Translations under genes and position numbers: made by a program
NCBI GenBank assembly: GCA_963851405.1
Contig: CAWKPB010000007.1
Location: 248,001 to 312,000 of the forward strand
Origin: JANPBY01 sp963851405
GTDB taxonomy: Bacteria > Actinomycetota > Actinomycetes > DATJPE01
Direction of reading: 5' to 3'
Length of the DNA: 64,000 bases
The notes under the pieces: generated by a model
The model's input: the letters and a program-made list of their open reading frames with translations, nothing else
Told to the model about the DNA's origin: nothing
Databases searched by the model: none
Part shown: in pieces, positions 33,717 through 42,836 of the stretch
Numbering within the stretch: the stretch's first letter is position 1
Layout of the letters: the number at the start of each line of letters is the position of its first letter

Positions 33717-34226
33717 GTGGCCGCCGTTGAGCTCGTCCTGGCAGCACTCCCCTCGCACGTACGCACAGCGAGGCTGGTCGCTGCAGCCCTTGGCCGCCGT
33801 GCCGGGCTGACTGAGGCCATTCTCGACGATGTGCGTCTGGCGGTCGGAGAGGCGACTTCTCGGGCTGTCGGCCTGCACGGGACCGTGTGCCCACAGGATT
33901 CGATCATCGTCAGATTCGTCGATGACGACGGAGGACAATTCGTCGTTGAAGTCGTCGATCGGGCGCCACTCGCGGCGCCGCCCACCGGGGCGCAGGCGCA
34001 CGATCTGGCCCTGGCGGCGCTCGCCGCGCATGGCGACGAGCTGGAAAAAACCCAAGGGGGGGCGCTTCCGCCCTCCATCGGGCTGGCGGTCATCGAAGGC
34101 CTGGTGGACGACGTCTCTATCCGTCCTGAAGGGCCTGGATCGGTGATTCGCCTGGGCTGGTCGAAACCGGTCACCAACCAGTCGACCAACCGCCCGGTTT
34201 CGAGATCGGGCCCGTCTTCTGCGTAG
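33717..34226 (+). CDS. HATPase-fold anti-sigma-like partner of BldG
   Basis: A 169-residue protein of the SpoIIAB/RsbW fold (LPSHVRTARLVAAALGRRAG, then DDVRLAVGEATSRAVGLHG). The helix that should carry the N-box Asn (ExxxNA) reads GEATSRAV, with Arg in its place. The G1 motif (DxGxG) reads VVDRAPLAAP. Nucleotide binding is therefore doubtful. It probably binds BldG and possibly a sigma factor, like the equivalent Streptomyces gene (SCO3548/ApgA, recalled). The GTG start is weakly supported but gives the full domain. The hppA promoter overlaps its 3' end. Confidence 0.75.
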   Translation: MAAVELVLAALPSHVRTARLVAAALGRRAGLTEAILDDVRLAVGEATSRAVGLHGTVCPQDSIIVRFVDDDGGQFVVEVVDRAPLAAPPTGAQAHDLALAALAAHGDELEKTQGGALPPSIGLAVIEGLVDDVSIRPEGPGSVIRLGWSKPVTNQSTNRPVSRSGPSSA

Positions 34227-34229
34227 ACT
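34224..34229 (+). promoter_or_regulatory. -10 box of hppA promoter
   Basis: TAGACT straddles the stop codon of the preceding gene and would start transcription near 34236. That gives hppA a leader of about 110 bases. Confidence 0.4.
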
Positions 34230-34259
34230 CCGCCCGCCGGCTGTGCGTCATGGACTATT

Positions 34260-34274
34260 CCTGCACGCTGCAGG
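34260..34274. repeat. 15-base palindrome in the hppA leader
   Basis: CCTGCA-CGC-TGCAGG is a perfect inverted repeat 74 bases upstream of the hppA start. It is a possible operator or mRNA hairpin. Confidence 0.4.
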
Positions 34275-34347
34275 TACGGCGACGTTTGGTGGCTCCGCGT
34301 GCGCTGGGGCACCTCGTCACGACCGTCCGAATCACTGAGGAGAACTA

Positions 34348-36687
34348 ATGACCGGGATCACCCTCGTCGCCGACGGCGAGATGGAATCCGTCATCTCGAG
34401 CAACTTGACGATTGTGGCCGTCATCGCCGTCATCGCGCTCGCAGCGCTAGGTGTGGCCGCGTGGCTGGTCCGCGAGGTCCTGGCGGCCGACGCTGGCACG
34501 CCGAAGATGCAGAAGATCGCGGAAGCCGTTCAGGAGGGCGCAGCCGCGTACCTCAACCGGCAGTTCCGGACGTTGTCGATCTTTGCCATCTTGGTCTTCT
34601 TCTTGTTGTTCTTGCTTCCGGCTGAGTCCGGCAGCGAGCGGATCGGTCGGTCGATCTTCTTCCTGGTCGGTGCCTCGTTCTCGGCGATCACCGGCTATAT
34701 GGGCATGTGGCTGGCCGTGCGCGGAAACGTGCGCGTGGCCTCGGCTGCGAACACCTCGGGCGCTCAGCGGGCCACTCGGATCGCCTTCCGCACCGGCGGC
34801 GTCGCTGGGATGTTCACCGTCGGCCTGGGCCTGTTCGGCGCTGCGCTCGTGGTGCTCGTCTACAAGGCGGACGCCCCGAAGGTGCTTGAGGGCTTCGGGT
34901 TCGGCGCCGCCATGCTGGCGATGTTCATGCGAGTTGGCGGCGGGATCTTCACGAAGGCTGCTGACGTGGGTGCCGACCTGGTCGGCAAGGTCGAGCAGGG
35001 CATCCCCGAGGACGACCCGCGCAACGCAGCCACCATCGCGGACAACGTCGGCGACAACGTGGGTGACTGCGCCGGTATGGCCGCCGACCTCTTCGAGTCC
35101 TATGCAGTGACGCTGGTCGCGGCTCTGATTCTCGGGCAGGCCGCGTGGGGTCAGTCGGGCCTCGTGTTCCCGTTGATCGTCCCTGCCATCGGTGTCATCA
35201 CCGCGGTCATCGGGATCTTCGCCGTGTCCCCGCGGCCCAACGACAAGAGCGGCATGGCCGCCATTAACCGAGGCTTCTTCATCTCCGCGCTCGCTTCCGC
35301 AGTCCTCGTCGCTGTCGCGGCCTACTGGTACCTACCGGCCAAGGTCTCGCTCCTGCGCGGTGTGGTGACCACCGAGGGCTCGGTCTTCTTTGTGGTGCGC
35401 GACATGAACCCGCGGCTGTTCGCCATCGCCGCCGTACTCATCGGCATCATCTTGGCTGCGGTGATCCAGGTGCTGACCGGCTACTTCACCGAGACCAACC
35501 GTCGCCCGGTAGACGACGTGGCCAAGACCTCGCTCACCGGTCCGGCGACGGTGATCCTGTCCGGGATCTCCTTGGGTCTTGAGTCAGCGGTCTACTCCGC
35601 TTTGGTGATTGCCACTGCTGTGTACGCGGCTTACCTGCTTGGTGGCGGCGTACTGATCATGTCGCTGTTCGCCATCGCCTTGGCCGGTACCGGTTTGCTG
35701 ACCACGGTCGGCGTCATCGTGTCGATGGACACCTTTGGCCCGGTCTCCGACAACGCACAGGGAATCGCCGAGATGTCCGGCGACGTGACCGAAGAGGGCG
35801 CCGCGGTGCTGACCTCGCTCGACGCCGTGGGCAACACCACCAAGGCCATCACCAAGGGCATCGCCATCGCCACCGCGGTGCTAGCTGCGACCGCGCTGTT
35901 CGGCGCCTTCACCGACGCCGTGGCCAAGTCCCTGGCGGAGGTCGGTGTCGAGCCGGGTTCACTCAGCGGCTTTGCTGCCTTGAACCTGTCGCTGAACGTG
36001 GCTAACCCCAACGTCCTTGTCGGGTTGATCATCGGTGCCGCCGTCGTGTTCTTGTTCTCTGGGTTGGCGATCAACGCGGTGTCGCGAGCAGCTGGCGCGG
36101 TGATCTTCGAGGTGCGGCGCCAGTTCCGCGAGCACCCCGGGATCATGGAGGGCACCGAATTGCCGGAGTACGGCCGCGTGGTCGACATCGTCACCCGCGA
36201 CTCGCTCCGCGAACTCATCACCCCTGGGTTGCTCGCGGTCCTGACCCCTGTTGCGGTCGGCTTCGCCCTCGGGATCGGGTCCATCGCGGCCTTCCTCGCC
36301 GGTGCCATCGCCTGTGGCACCCTGATGGCGGTATTCCTCGCCAACTCCGGTGGCGCCTGGGACAACGCGAAGAAGTTCGTGGAGGACGGGCACCACGGCG
36401 GCAAGGGTTCCGAGGCGCACGCGGCCACGGTCATCGGCGACACCGTCGGGGACCCGTTCAAGGACACCGCTGGCCCCGCCATCAACCCGCTGCTGAAGGT
36501 CATGAACCTGGTAGCGCTGCTTATTGCGCCAGCGATCGTCCAACTGAGCTATGGCGCCGACGCCAACGTGACTTTGCGTTGGGTCATTGCGCTGGTGTCC
36601 GTGGGCATCATCGTGGGTGCCGTGGCCATCTCCAAGCGCCGCCCGATCGCCGTGGGCGACGCCGCCGAACCCGCCAACGCCCCCTGA
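34348..36687 (+). CDS. hppA: Membrane proton-translocating pyrophosphatase (K+-independent type)
   Basis: A 779-residue enzyme with about sixteen membrane helices. It hydrolyses pyrophosphate to pump protons. The substrate site is KAADVGADLVGKVEQGIPED, followed by NVGDNVGDCAGMAADLFES, and the second half of the site is FKDTAGPAINPLLKVMN near the C-terminus. In GNTTKAITKG the Lys after GNTT marks the potassium-independent class (the dependent class has Ala). ATG 34348 has GAGGAG about 6 bases upstream. It lies between bldG and topA, as in Streptomyces. Confidence 0.96.
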   Translation: MTGITLVADGEMESVISSNLTIVAVIAVIALAALGVAAWLVREVLAADAGTPKMQKIAEAVQEGAAAYLNRQFRTLSIFAILVFFLLFLLPAESGSERIGRSIFFLVGASFSAITGYMGMWLAVRGNVRVASAANTSGAQRATRIAFRTGGVAGMFTVGLGLFGAALVVLVYKADAPKVLEGFGFGAAMLAMFMRVGGGIFTKAADVGADLVGKVEQGIPEDDPRNAATIADNVGDNVGDCAGMAADLFESYAVTLVAALILGQAAWGQSGLVFPLIVPAIGVITAVIGIFAVSPRPNDKSGMAAINRGFFISALASAVLVAVAAYWYLPAKVSLLRGVVTTEGSVFFVVRDMNPRLFAIAAVLIGIILAAVIQVLTGYFTETNRRPVDDVAKTSLTGPATVILSGISLGLESAVYSALVIATAVYAAYLLGGGVLIMSLFAIALAGTGLLTTVGVIVSMDTFGPVSDNAQGIAEMSGDVTEEGAAVLTSLDAVGNTTKAITKGIAIATAVLAATALFGAFTDAVAKSLAEVGVEPGSLSGFAALNLSLNVANPNVLVGLIIGAAVVFLFSGLAINAVSRAAGAVIFEVRRQFREHPGIMEGTELPEYGRVVDIVTRDSLRELITPGLLAVLTPVAVGFALGIGSIAAFLAGAIACGTLMAVFLANSGGAWDNAKKFVEDGHHGGKGSEAHAATVIGDTVGDPFKDTAGPAINPLLKVMNLVALLIAPAIVQLSYGADANVTLRWVIALVSVGIIVGAVAISKRRPIAVGDAAEPANAP

Positions 36688-36767
36688 CCCACCCGGAAGG
36701 GGGGACCCGCGGTTGCTCGCGCAGCAGCGGACTTCCCCATTCCGAGACCGAATCCACTGAGGAGACC

Positions 36768-39407
36768 GTGGTAGACAGCAACCGCAGGACGCTGGTGATC
36801 GTTGAGTCGCCTGCCAAGGCGAAGACGATCGCGGGGTACCTCGGCCCTGGCTACGAGGTCGAAGCAAGCATCGGTCACATTCGGGACCTACCGACCCCGA
36901 GCGAGCTCCCGGCTGAAGAAAAGAAGGGCCGGTTCGGGAAGTTCGCTGTCGACGTGGATCAGGGCTTCGAGCCGTACTACGTGGTCGACGCCGACAAGAA
37001 GAAGAAGGTCGCGGAGCTCCGCCGCAAGCTCAAGGACGCCGACGAACTGCTGCTCGCCACAGACGAGGACCGCGAGGGCGAGGCCATCGCCTGGCACCTG
37101 CTCCAGGTGTTGGACCCCAAGGTCCCCGTGCGGCGGATGGTCTTTCATGAGATCACCCGGGATGCGATTCTGCAGGCGGTCGCCGACACCCGAGACCTCG
37201 ACCAGCGGCTCGTCGACGCCCAAGAGACGCGACGGATCCTGGACCGGTTGTACGGCTACGAGGTCAGCCCGGTCTTGTGGCGCAAGGTCCGCGCCGGGCT
37301 GTCCGCCGGGCGCGTGCAGTCCGTCGCCACCCGATTGGTCGTAGAGCGCGAACGCGAACGCATGGCCTTCGTGCGGGCCGACTACTGGGACTTCGAAGGA
37401 GTGTTCGAGCCCGGCGCGTTCACCGCGCGACTGGTTAGTGTTGACGGCGCGAAGGTGGCCAGTGGCCGCGACTTCAATGATCGTGGCCAGCTGAAGAACG
37501 CTGCCGCCGTCGTCCTGGACGAAGACTCGGCTCGGTCGTTGGTGGCCGGGCTCGTCGACCGGCCCTTCACGGTTCGCTCGGTGGAGGAGAAGCCGTACCG
37601 CAGGTCTCCTGCCGCCCCCTTTATGACGTCCACGCTGCAGCAGGAAGCCAGCCGGAAGTTGCGCATGTCCAGCCAGGTCGCCATGCGCGTGGCCCAACGG
37701 TTGTACGAGAACGGCCACATCACCTATATGCGGACCGACTCCACGACGCTGTCTGGATCGGCCATTGCGGCCGCGCGCGCTGCGGCCGCACAGATCTTCG
37801 GCGCAGACAATGTGGCCGACTCGCCCCGGCAGTACACGCGCAAGGTCAAGAACGCCCAGGAGGCGCATGAGGCGATCCGGCCGTCTGGAGATGCCTTCCG
37901 CACGCCCGGTGAGTTGGCCGGAGAGGTCAGCCCAGACGAGCTTGCGTTGTACGACCTCATCTGGAAGCGGACTGTGGCCTCACAGATGTCCGACGCTCGC
38001 GGCAATACCGTGTCTTTGCGACTGGGGGCGCTCGCTCTTGACGGACGAGATGCCGAATTGTCTGCGTCAGGCACGGTCATCACTCACCGTGGATTCCTCG
38101 CGGCCTACGAGGAGGGCAGGGACGAACCCGTCAGCGAAGAGACCGAACGCCGATTGCCGCCGCTGGCCGTCGGGGACGCGGTTACCGCGGTCAGCCTTGA
38201 GGCCGACGGGCACCAGACCCAGCCGCCGGCACGGTTCACTGAGGCCACGTTGGTTAAGGCGCTGGAGGAGCGGGGAATCGGACGGCCATCGACGTACGCC
38301 GCGACGCTGTCCGTGATCTTGGACCGTGGGTATGTGTTCAAGAAGGGCACGGCGCTCGTCCCAACCTGGCTGGCCTTTGCAGTCACGAAACTTCTCGAGC
38401 AACAGTTCAGCGACCTCGTGGACTACGACTTCACCGCGCAGATGGAATCCGACCTGGACCGCATCGCCGCGGGGGAGGCCGAACGAAGCGCGTGGCTGCA
38501 CGACTTCTACTTTGGCGTGCCCGACGCCCCCGAGGGCTCCATGCACGGCCTCAAGGCGCTGGTCGACGATCTCGGTGACATTGACGCTCGCGAGATCAAC
38601 ACCGTGCCGATTGGCGCAGGCATCTCGCTGCGCGTGGGCCGCTATGGCCCGTACCTCGAGCGCGGGGAGGAACGAGCTTCGGTCCCCGAGACGCTTCCCC
38701 CTGACGAACTCACGTTGCCCTACGCGGAGGAGTTGCTCGCGGCCCCCTCCGGCGATCGAGACCTGGGCGCCGACCCGGCGACCGGACGAGCGATCGTGGC
38801 CAAGTCGGGCCGCTACGGCCCGTACGTGACCGAGGTCTTGGCCGACGATGCACCCAAGGCGGCCAAGCCACGGACCGGGTCACTGTTCAAGGACATGAGT
38901 CTGGACACGGTCACCCTCGAGGACGCACTGCGCCTGTTGTCCTTGCCTCGCGTCGTCGGGATCGACCCAGCGGACGAGGTCGAGATCACCGCTCAGAACG
39001 GCCGCTACGGCCCGTACCTGAAGAAGGGCGCCGACTCGCGTTCACTCGAGCGTGAGGACCAGTTGCTCTCCATCACCCTCGATGAGGCGTTGGCCATCTA
39101 CGCCCAACCAAAGACGCACGGCCGTCGGGCCGCGGCCGCCCCGTTGCGCGAGCTCGGTCCCGACCCCGTCAGTGGGAAACCGATTGTGGTGAAGGACGGG
39201 CGGTTTGGCGCCTACGTCACGGACGGGGAGACGAACGCGACACTGCGCAGCGCTGACTCGGTGGAAAACATCTCCCTGGAGCGAGCCGTGGATCTGATTG
39301 CTGAGAAGCGTGCGAAGGGGCCATCGAAGAAGTCGGGCCGTCGCCCTGCGAAGAAGACCGCCAAGAAGGCCGCGAAGAAGACGGCGAAGAAGACCGCCAA
39401 GAAGTAG
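36768..39407 (+). CDS. topA: DNA topoisomerase I with Lys-rich tail
   Basis: An 879-residue type IA topoisomerase. The Toprim domain starts RTLVIVESPAKAKTIAGYLG, with the acidic motif in LLATDEDREGEAIAWHLL. The catalytic Tyr is in GHITYMRTDSTTLS. The C-terminus has repeated actinobacterial topo-C modules with RYGPYV/RYGPYL and DGRFGAYV motifs and no zinc fingers, and ends in an (AKK)n-type basic tail that aids processivity in actinobacterial enzymes. GTG 36768 has GAGGAG upstream; the open frame to 36579 overlaps hppA. Confidence 0.96.
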   Translation: MVDSNRRTLVIVESPAKAKTIAGYLGPGYEVEASIGHIRDLPTPSELPAEEKKGRFGKFAVDVDQGFEPYYVVDADKKKKVAELRRKLKDADELLLATDEDREGEAIAWHLLQVLDPKVPVRRMVFHEITRDAILQAVADTRDLDQRLVDAQETRRILDRLYGYEVSPVLWRKVRAGLSAGRVQSVATRLVVERERERMAFVRADYWDFEGVFEPGAFTARLVSVDGAKVASGRDFNDRGQLKNAAAVVLDEDSARSLVAGLVDRPFTVRSVEEKPYRRSPAAPFMTSTLQQEASRKLRMSSQVAMRVAQRLYENGHITYMRTDSTTLSGSAIAAARAAAAQIFGADNVADSPRQYTRKVKNAQEAHEAIRPSGDAFRTPGELAGEVSPDELALYDLIWKRTVASQMSDARGNTVSLRLGALALDGRDAELSASGTVITHRGFLAAYEEGRDEPVSEETERRLPPLAVGDAVTAVSLEADGHQTQPPARFTEATLVKALEERGIGRPSTYAATLSVILDRGYVFKKGTALVPTWLAFAVTKLLEQQFSDLVDYDFTAQMESDLDRIAAGEAERSAWLHDFYFGVPDAPEGSMHGLKALVDDLGDIDAREINTVPIGAGISLRVGRYGPYLERGEERASVPETLPPDELTLPYAEELLAAPSGDRDLGADPATGRAIVAKSGRYGPYVTEVLADDAPKAAKPRTGSLFKDMSLDTVTLEDALRLLSLPRVVGIDPADEVEITAQNGRYGPYLKKGADSRSLEREDQLLSITLDEALAIYAQPKTHGRRAAAAPLRELGPDPVSGKPIVVKDGRFGAYVTDGETNATLRSADSVENISLERAVDLIAEKRAKGPSKKSGRRPAKKTAKKAAKKTAKKTAKK

Positions 39408-39435
39408 GACATGTTCTCCGCGCAGGCGCTATGGC

Positions 39436-40041
39436 TCAGTCCTCGCCGTCGTGGCTCTCCAGGACCGGCTTGCCGTTTGAGCATCGGATCTTGACCTCGG
39501 TCTCCTGGTCACCAGAGCGGAACGTGATCTCCAACTCCTTCGGTCCACGGTCGTGCACCTCCACCCGCCAGCCATCGTTGGGCGCTGCAGACTTCAACGT
39601 GATGGCCGACCCGGCGCACGACGCTGCGACGGTGCCGCCCGCCACCGCGAAGGTCGCGCTCGCGGATGGCTGAGGCTGGGTCGTCTTTGAGGGCTTCGGC
39701 TTCGGGGTCGGGGACGGTTTGGGCGTGGGCTTCGTCGACGGCTTGGTCGCTGGCTGGTTGTTGTTACCAGTGGGCTTCTGGGTGGCGGCAGGCTTGGAGG
39801 TCGCCGAAGGCGACTTCTTCGCTCCTTTGGGCTTGTCCACCTTGGCTGGCTGGGGAGTCGGAGCGGGCGACGCAGTGGCGACCGCAGAAGAGACGGCCGC
39901 GGCGGAGAGGATCTTCGCTTGGGTTCCGCCGACTTCGACAGCCACGATCTGGACCGCGAGAAATGCGGTCGTGCTCAGAATCGCGGTCAGGGCCACCCAC
40001 ACCGCCACGAGTCCAAGGGGAGCCAAACGCATGCCTCCCAC
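39436..40041 (-). CDS. Exported or membrane-anchored protein with Lys/Pro/Thr-rich linker
   Basis: A 201-residue protein. A single hydrophobic helix (residues 6-35) is followed by a 90-residue low-complexity linker rich in Lys, Pro, Ser and Thr (repeats such as KPTPKPSPTPKPKPS). A small C-terminal domain of about 75 residues carries two cysteines (C about 142 and 186) that may form a disulfide. I do not recognise the domain. It is divergent from the response regulator by 113 bases, and that spacing suggests the two-component system may control it. GGAG lies 9 bases before the GTG. Confidence 0.7.
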   Translation of the reverse strand: MGGMRLAPLGLVAVWVALTAILSTTAFLAVQIVAVEVGGTQAKILSAAAVSSAVATASPAPTPQPAKVDKPKGAKKSPSATSKPAATQKPTGNNNQPATKPSTKPTPKPSPTPKPKPSKTTQPQPSASATFAVAGGTVAASCAGSAITLKSAAPNDGWRVEVHDRGPKELEITFRSGDQETEVKIRCSNGKPVLESHDGED

Positions 40042-40142
40042 TGTGCCTGACTCCGTCGCTGTGGCTGGTTAAGCCTTCGTCAAGCCCGTAGCAAAGCCGT
40101 GTTGCAGGGCCAGGTGAGCGCATTGAGTGGCCCCGGACGCTT

Positions 40143-40148
40143 TAGCGT
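40143..40148 (+). promoter_or_regulatory. -10 box for leaderless response-regulator transcript
   Basis: TAGCGT lies 6 bases before GTG 40155 without a ribosome binding site between them. Confidence 0.5.
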
Positions 40149-40154
40149 GGGCGG

Positions 40155-40838
40155 GTGCCTTCCATTCTCCTCGTCGAGGACGACCCCTCCATCCGTACCT
40201 CGTTGGTACGAGCGCTCGGCGAGCGTGGCCACACCGTCGTCAGTGCTCCGACCGCCATGGCGGGGTTGCATGCCGCGGTCGAAGAGCGCCCTGACGTCGT
40301 GCTGCTCGACCTAGGGCTTCCGGACCTCGATGGTGGGACGCTGCTGCAGATGCTTCGGGCTGTGAGCCAGGTGCCGGTCGTGGTGATTACCGCCCGCGAC
40401 GACGAGGCTGAGATCGTCCGGCTCCTCGACCAAGGTGCTGATGACTACGTGGTCAAGCCGTTCAGAGCCGATCAGCTGGACGCGCGAATCCGGGCCGTTC
40501 TTCGCAGGGCCTCGGCCACGGAGCCGATGAAGCCTCTTGAAGTCGGTGGCCTCGTGATCGATGTGAGGACTCGTGTCGTGACCCTGGACGGGGCCGAGTT
40601 GGCGTTGAGCCGCAAGGAGTTTGACCTGCTGGCCTACCTGGCCGCCCGACCCGGCGAAGTCGTGTCCAAGCGCGAACTGCTCGCTGAGGTCTGGCAGCAG
40701 CCCTTCGGCGGCGGGGATCGAACCGTGGACGTGCACGTGTCGTGGCTGCGCCGCAAGCTTGGCGAGCGAGCGGATGCTCCTCGCTACATCATCAGCGTTC
40801 GGGGTGTAGGGCTCCGGTTGGTCGACCCGGACGCATGA
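40155..40838 (+). CDS. OmpR/PhoB family response regulator
   Basis: A 227-residue regulator. The receiver domain has the acidic pair in LLVEDDPSIR, the phospho-acceptor Asp in VVLLDLGLPDLDGG, Thr in VVVITARDDE and Lys in DYVVKPFRADQL. The C-terminal winged helix has RKEFDLLAYLAARPGEVVSK and RTVDVHVSWLRRKLGE. It is a standard DNA-binding output for the kinase that follows. The stop overlaps the kinase start by 4 bases. The signal is unknown; neighbours are exported low-complexity proteins and electron-transfer genes. Confidence 0.93.
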   Translation: MPSILLVEDDPSIRTSLVRALGERGHTVVSAPTAMAGLHAAVEERPDVVLLDLGLPDLDGGTLLQMLRAVSQVPVVVITARDDEAEIVRLLDQGADDYVVKPFRADQLDARIRAVLRRASATEPMKPLEVGGLVIDVRTRVVTLDGAELALSRKEFDLLAYLAARPGEVVSKRELLAEVWQQPFGGGDRTVDVHVSWLRRKLGERADAPRYIISVRGVGLRLVDPDA

Positions 40839-42103
40839 GGCGCCGAATCGTCTTGTACGGAACGGCCACCACGCTGGCCGTGGTCATCGCCTTCCTCCTT
40901 CCGCTTGCTGTCTTGGTTCAGTCCCTCGTCGCGGACCGCGCTCTGGACGCCGCCACACAGGAGGCGCAGGGCATTGCCGTGATCGCTGCCGCATCGGACC
41001 AAGGCATGGACGAGGTCGTAGCGAACGTCAATGCTCAGGGAGTGCGAGAGACCACGGTCTTCTTGCCTGATGGGTCCATCGTGGGGATCCCGGCGGAGGT
41101 CTCTGCCTCGGTGGAACTCGCTCGTTCTGGGCAGGCATTCACGGCCGATACGGCTGGGGGGAAAGAGGTGCTGGTGCCCGTCGAAGGCCCGGCGGGGTTG
41201 TCCGTGATCCGTGTGTTCGTGCCCAGCGAGGCACTGACCGAAGGCGTACGGCCAGCCGTGGTGAGCCTGATCGGAGTCGGCCTGATCCTCGTTCTCACGG
41301 CGATCGTCGTCGCCCGCGTCGTCGCCAGGCAGATGAGCCAGCCGATCGTGGAAGCTGCTGCCGTGGCCGAGCGTCTGGCCGACGGCGAGTTGGACGCGCG
41401 CGTCGTACCGGCCGGGCCGCCCGAGGTCGAGGAACTTGGACGCGGCCTGAATCGCCTGGGCGACCGTATTGAACATCTGCTCGCCTCGGAGCGAGAGTTG
41501 ATCGCCGACCTGTCGCACCGGTTGCGGACGCCGATCACCGCGCTGCGGCTCGAGGTGGACGCGTTGTCAGACCGGGCTCTCGCCGCCCACCTCGACGAAC
41601 GCGTCGACACCCTCGCTGACTCGGTGGATTCGGTGATCCGGGCCGCACGCCGGCCGGTGCGTTCCGCGGTGCCCTTCTGCGATGCGGTGGAGGTTGTGGG
41701 AGGTCGAGCCGGCTTCTGGGCCGTCTTGGCGGAGGATCAGGGGAGAACTCTCGATGCCGTGCTTGTTCCAGGCCCCAAGCTCGTCCCCGTTGATGCGGAT
41801 GAGTTGGGGGCTGCCGTGGACGCCCTGATCGAGAACGTCTTCGCCCATACCGACGAGGGAGTGGGTCTGGTCGTGACTGTCTCTGAGTACGAGGGCGGGA
41901 CCAGGGTGGTCGTCAGCGACGCCGGTCCAGGAATCTCGGGTACCGGCCTGGACCGGCGCGGCCGAAGTGAGTCTGGTTCGACCGGCCTTGGGCTGGATAT
42001 CGCGCGAAGGTGTGTGGAGACCGTTGGCGGCGCCTTCGCGTTGAGGACCTCGGCCCTGGGCGGGGCCGAAGTCCGGCTCGACTTCCCCGTCCCAGCACGC
42101 TGA
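40835..42103 (+). CDS. Sensor histidine kinase
   Basis: A 422-residue kinase starting at ATG 40835 in an ATGA overlap. One helix near residues 6-30 and a second near 138-165 flank an external sensing domain of about 105 residues. A HAMP linker follows (ARQMSQPIVEAAAVAERLAD). The phospho-acceptor His is in LIADLSHRLRTPITALRLEV, and the ATP-binding region has ENVFAHTDEG and SDAGPGISG plus STGLGLDIARR. All catalytic boxes are present. It forms a pair with the response regulator before it and converges with the acidic exported protein. Confidence 0.92.
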   Translation: MRRRIVLYGTATTLAVVIAFLLPLAVLVQSLVADRALDAATQEAQGIAVIAAASDQGMDEVVANVNAQGVRETTVFLPDGSIVGIPAEVSASVELARSGQAFTADTAGGKEVLVPVEGPAGLSVIRVFVPSEALTEGVRPAVVSLIGVGLILVLTAIVVARVVARQMSQPIVEAAAVAERLADGELDARVVPAGPPEVEELGRGLNRLGDRIEHLLASERELIADLSHRLRTPITALRLEVDALSDRALAAHLDERVDTLADSVDSVIRAARRPVRSAVPFCDAVEVVGGRAGFWAVLAEDQGRTLDAVLVPGPKLVPVDADELGAAVDALIENVFAHTDEGVGLVVTVSEYEGGTRVVVSDAGPGISGTGLDRRGRSESGSTGLGLDIARRCVETVGGAFALRTSALGGAEVRLDFPVPAR

Positions 42104-42131
42104 CACGGGGAAATCGAACCGCTGGCGGCGG

Positions 42132-42611
42132 TCAGTCGTCGTCAGGCTCGTCGTGCTCGCCGCCTCCGTCGTCCCCGTGATCATCTTCGTGGTCGTCAGC
42201 ATGGTCGTCACCGTGGTCGTCGCCGTGGTCTTCGGCCTCGTCGTCGCGGTAGTCGGCCTCATCGTCCCTGCTGTCGCCGTCGGCCTTACTGTCGTCGTTG
42301 CCGCCTTGACGAGACTGCGAGCTCTGGCTTGACCCGCTGGTCGAACCGGTGGATGCGGTGCCTTGGTCGCTCGCCGTGGCGACCGCCGCGGGGGCAGCAG
42401 CCTTGGCCCTGACCTTGACCTTCTTCTTCGCGTGGACCACGACGGGATGGTCCTCGGGGTACATGCCGGCGCTGGTTCGCACCGCTGTCTCCGATGATGG
42501 CTGTGCCGCGCTGGTTTCGGCTGAGCCACTCTGGGCTTGCGCCAACGCTGATCCGGCGAGCACGGTCCCGAGGGCCAGGGCCGCACCGACGGAGAGGGCT
42601 CGAGTGAGCAT
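42132..42611 (-). CDS. Secreted protein with Asp/His-rich acidic tail
   Basis: A 159-residue protein with a clear signal peptide (LTRALSVGAALALGTVLAGS, then ALAQAQ). The middle has a short basic patch (HAKKKVKVRAKAA) and a Ser/Thr/Gln-rich stretch. The last 55 residues are almost only Asp, His, Gly and Glu, with repeats of DDHGDDH type. Such a tail could bind divalent metal ions or basic partners. I know of no family for it. ATG 42611 has GGAGG 6 bases upstream; the open frame to 42776 is not supported. It is divergent from a gene whose protein ends in a basic tail. Confidence 0.72.
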   Translation of the reverse strand: MLTRALSVGAALALGTVLAGSALAQAQSGSAETSAAQPSSETAVRTSAGMYPEDHPVVVHAKKKVKVRAKAAAPAAVATASDQGTASTGSTSGSSQSSQSRQGGNDDSKADGDSRDDEADYRDDEAEDHGDDHGDDHADDHEDDHGDDGGGEHDEPDDD

Positions 42612-42836
42612 GTGATCCTCCAGGTCGTGTGTCTTCGTGTGGGATGACCATGCAGGGCGGGAGATCAGGGGCGCCCCAGGGCAGGGATAAGACCACCCCC
42701 TGCTTCCACGGCTGACGGGCCGGGCATCGGTGGGAATCTTGGGCCCGTCTTGACCTGGGGATGGGGTGCGATTCACGCGTGCTGGGCGACTCTCTTTTCA
42801 CCGGGGCGAACCGCGCCTCGAGAATGGAGGCTCCCA

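Noticed and set aside
40742..40834. Earlier start of the sensor kinase inside the response regulator gene
   Set aside because: The ATGA overlap at 40835 gives a protein starting with a proper basic residue-helix arrangement; the longer form is a shadow of the regulator's winged helix.
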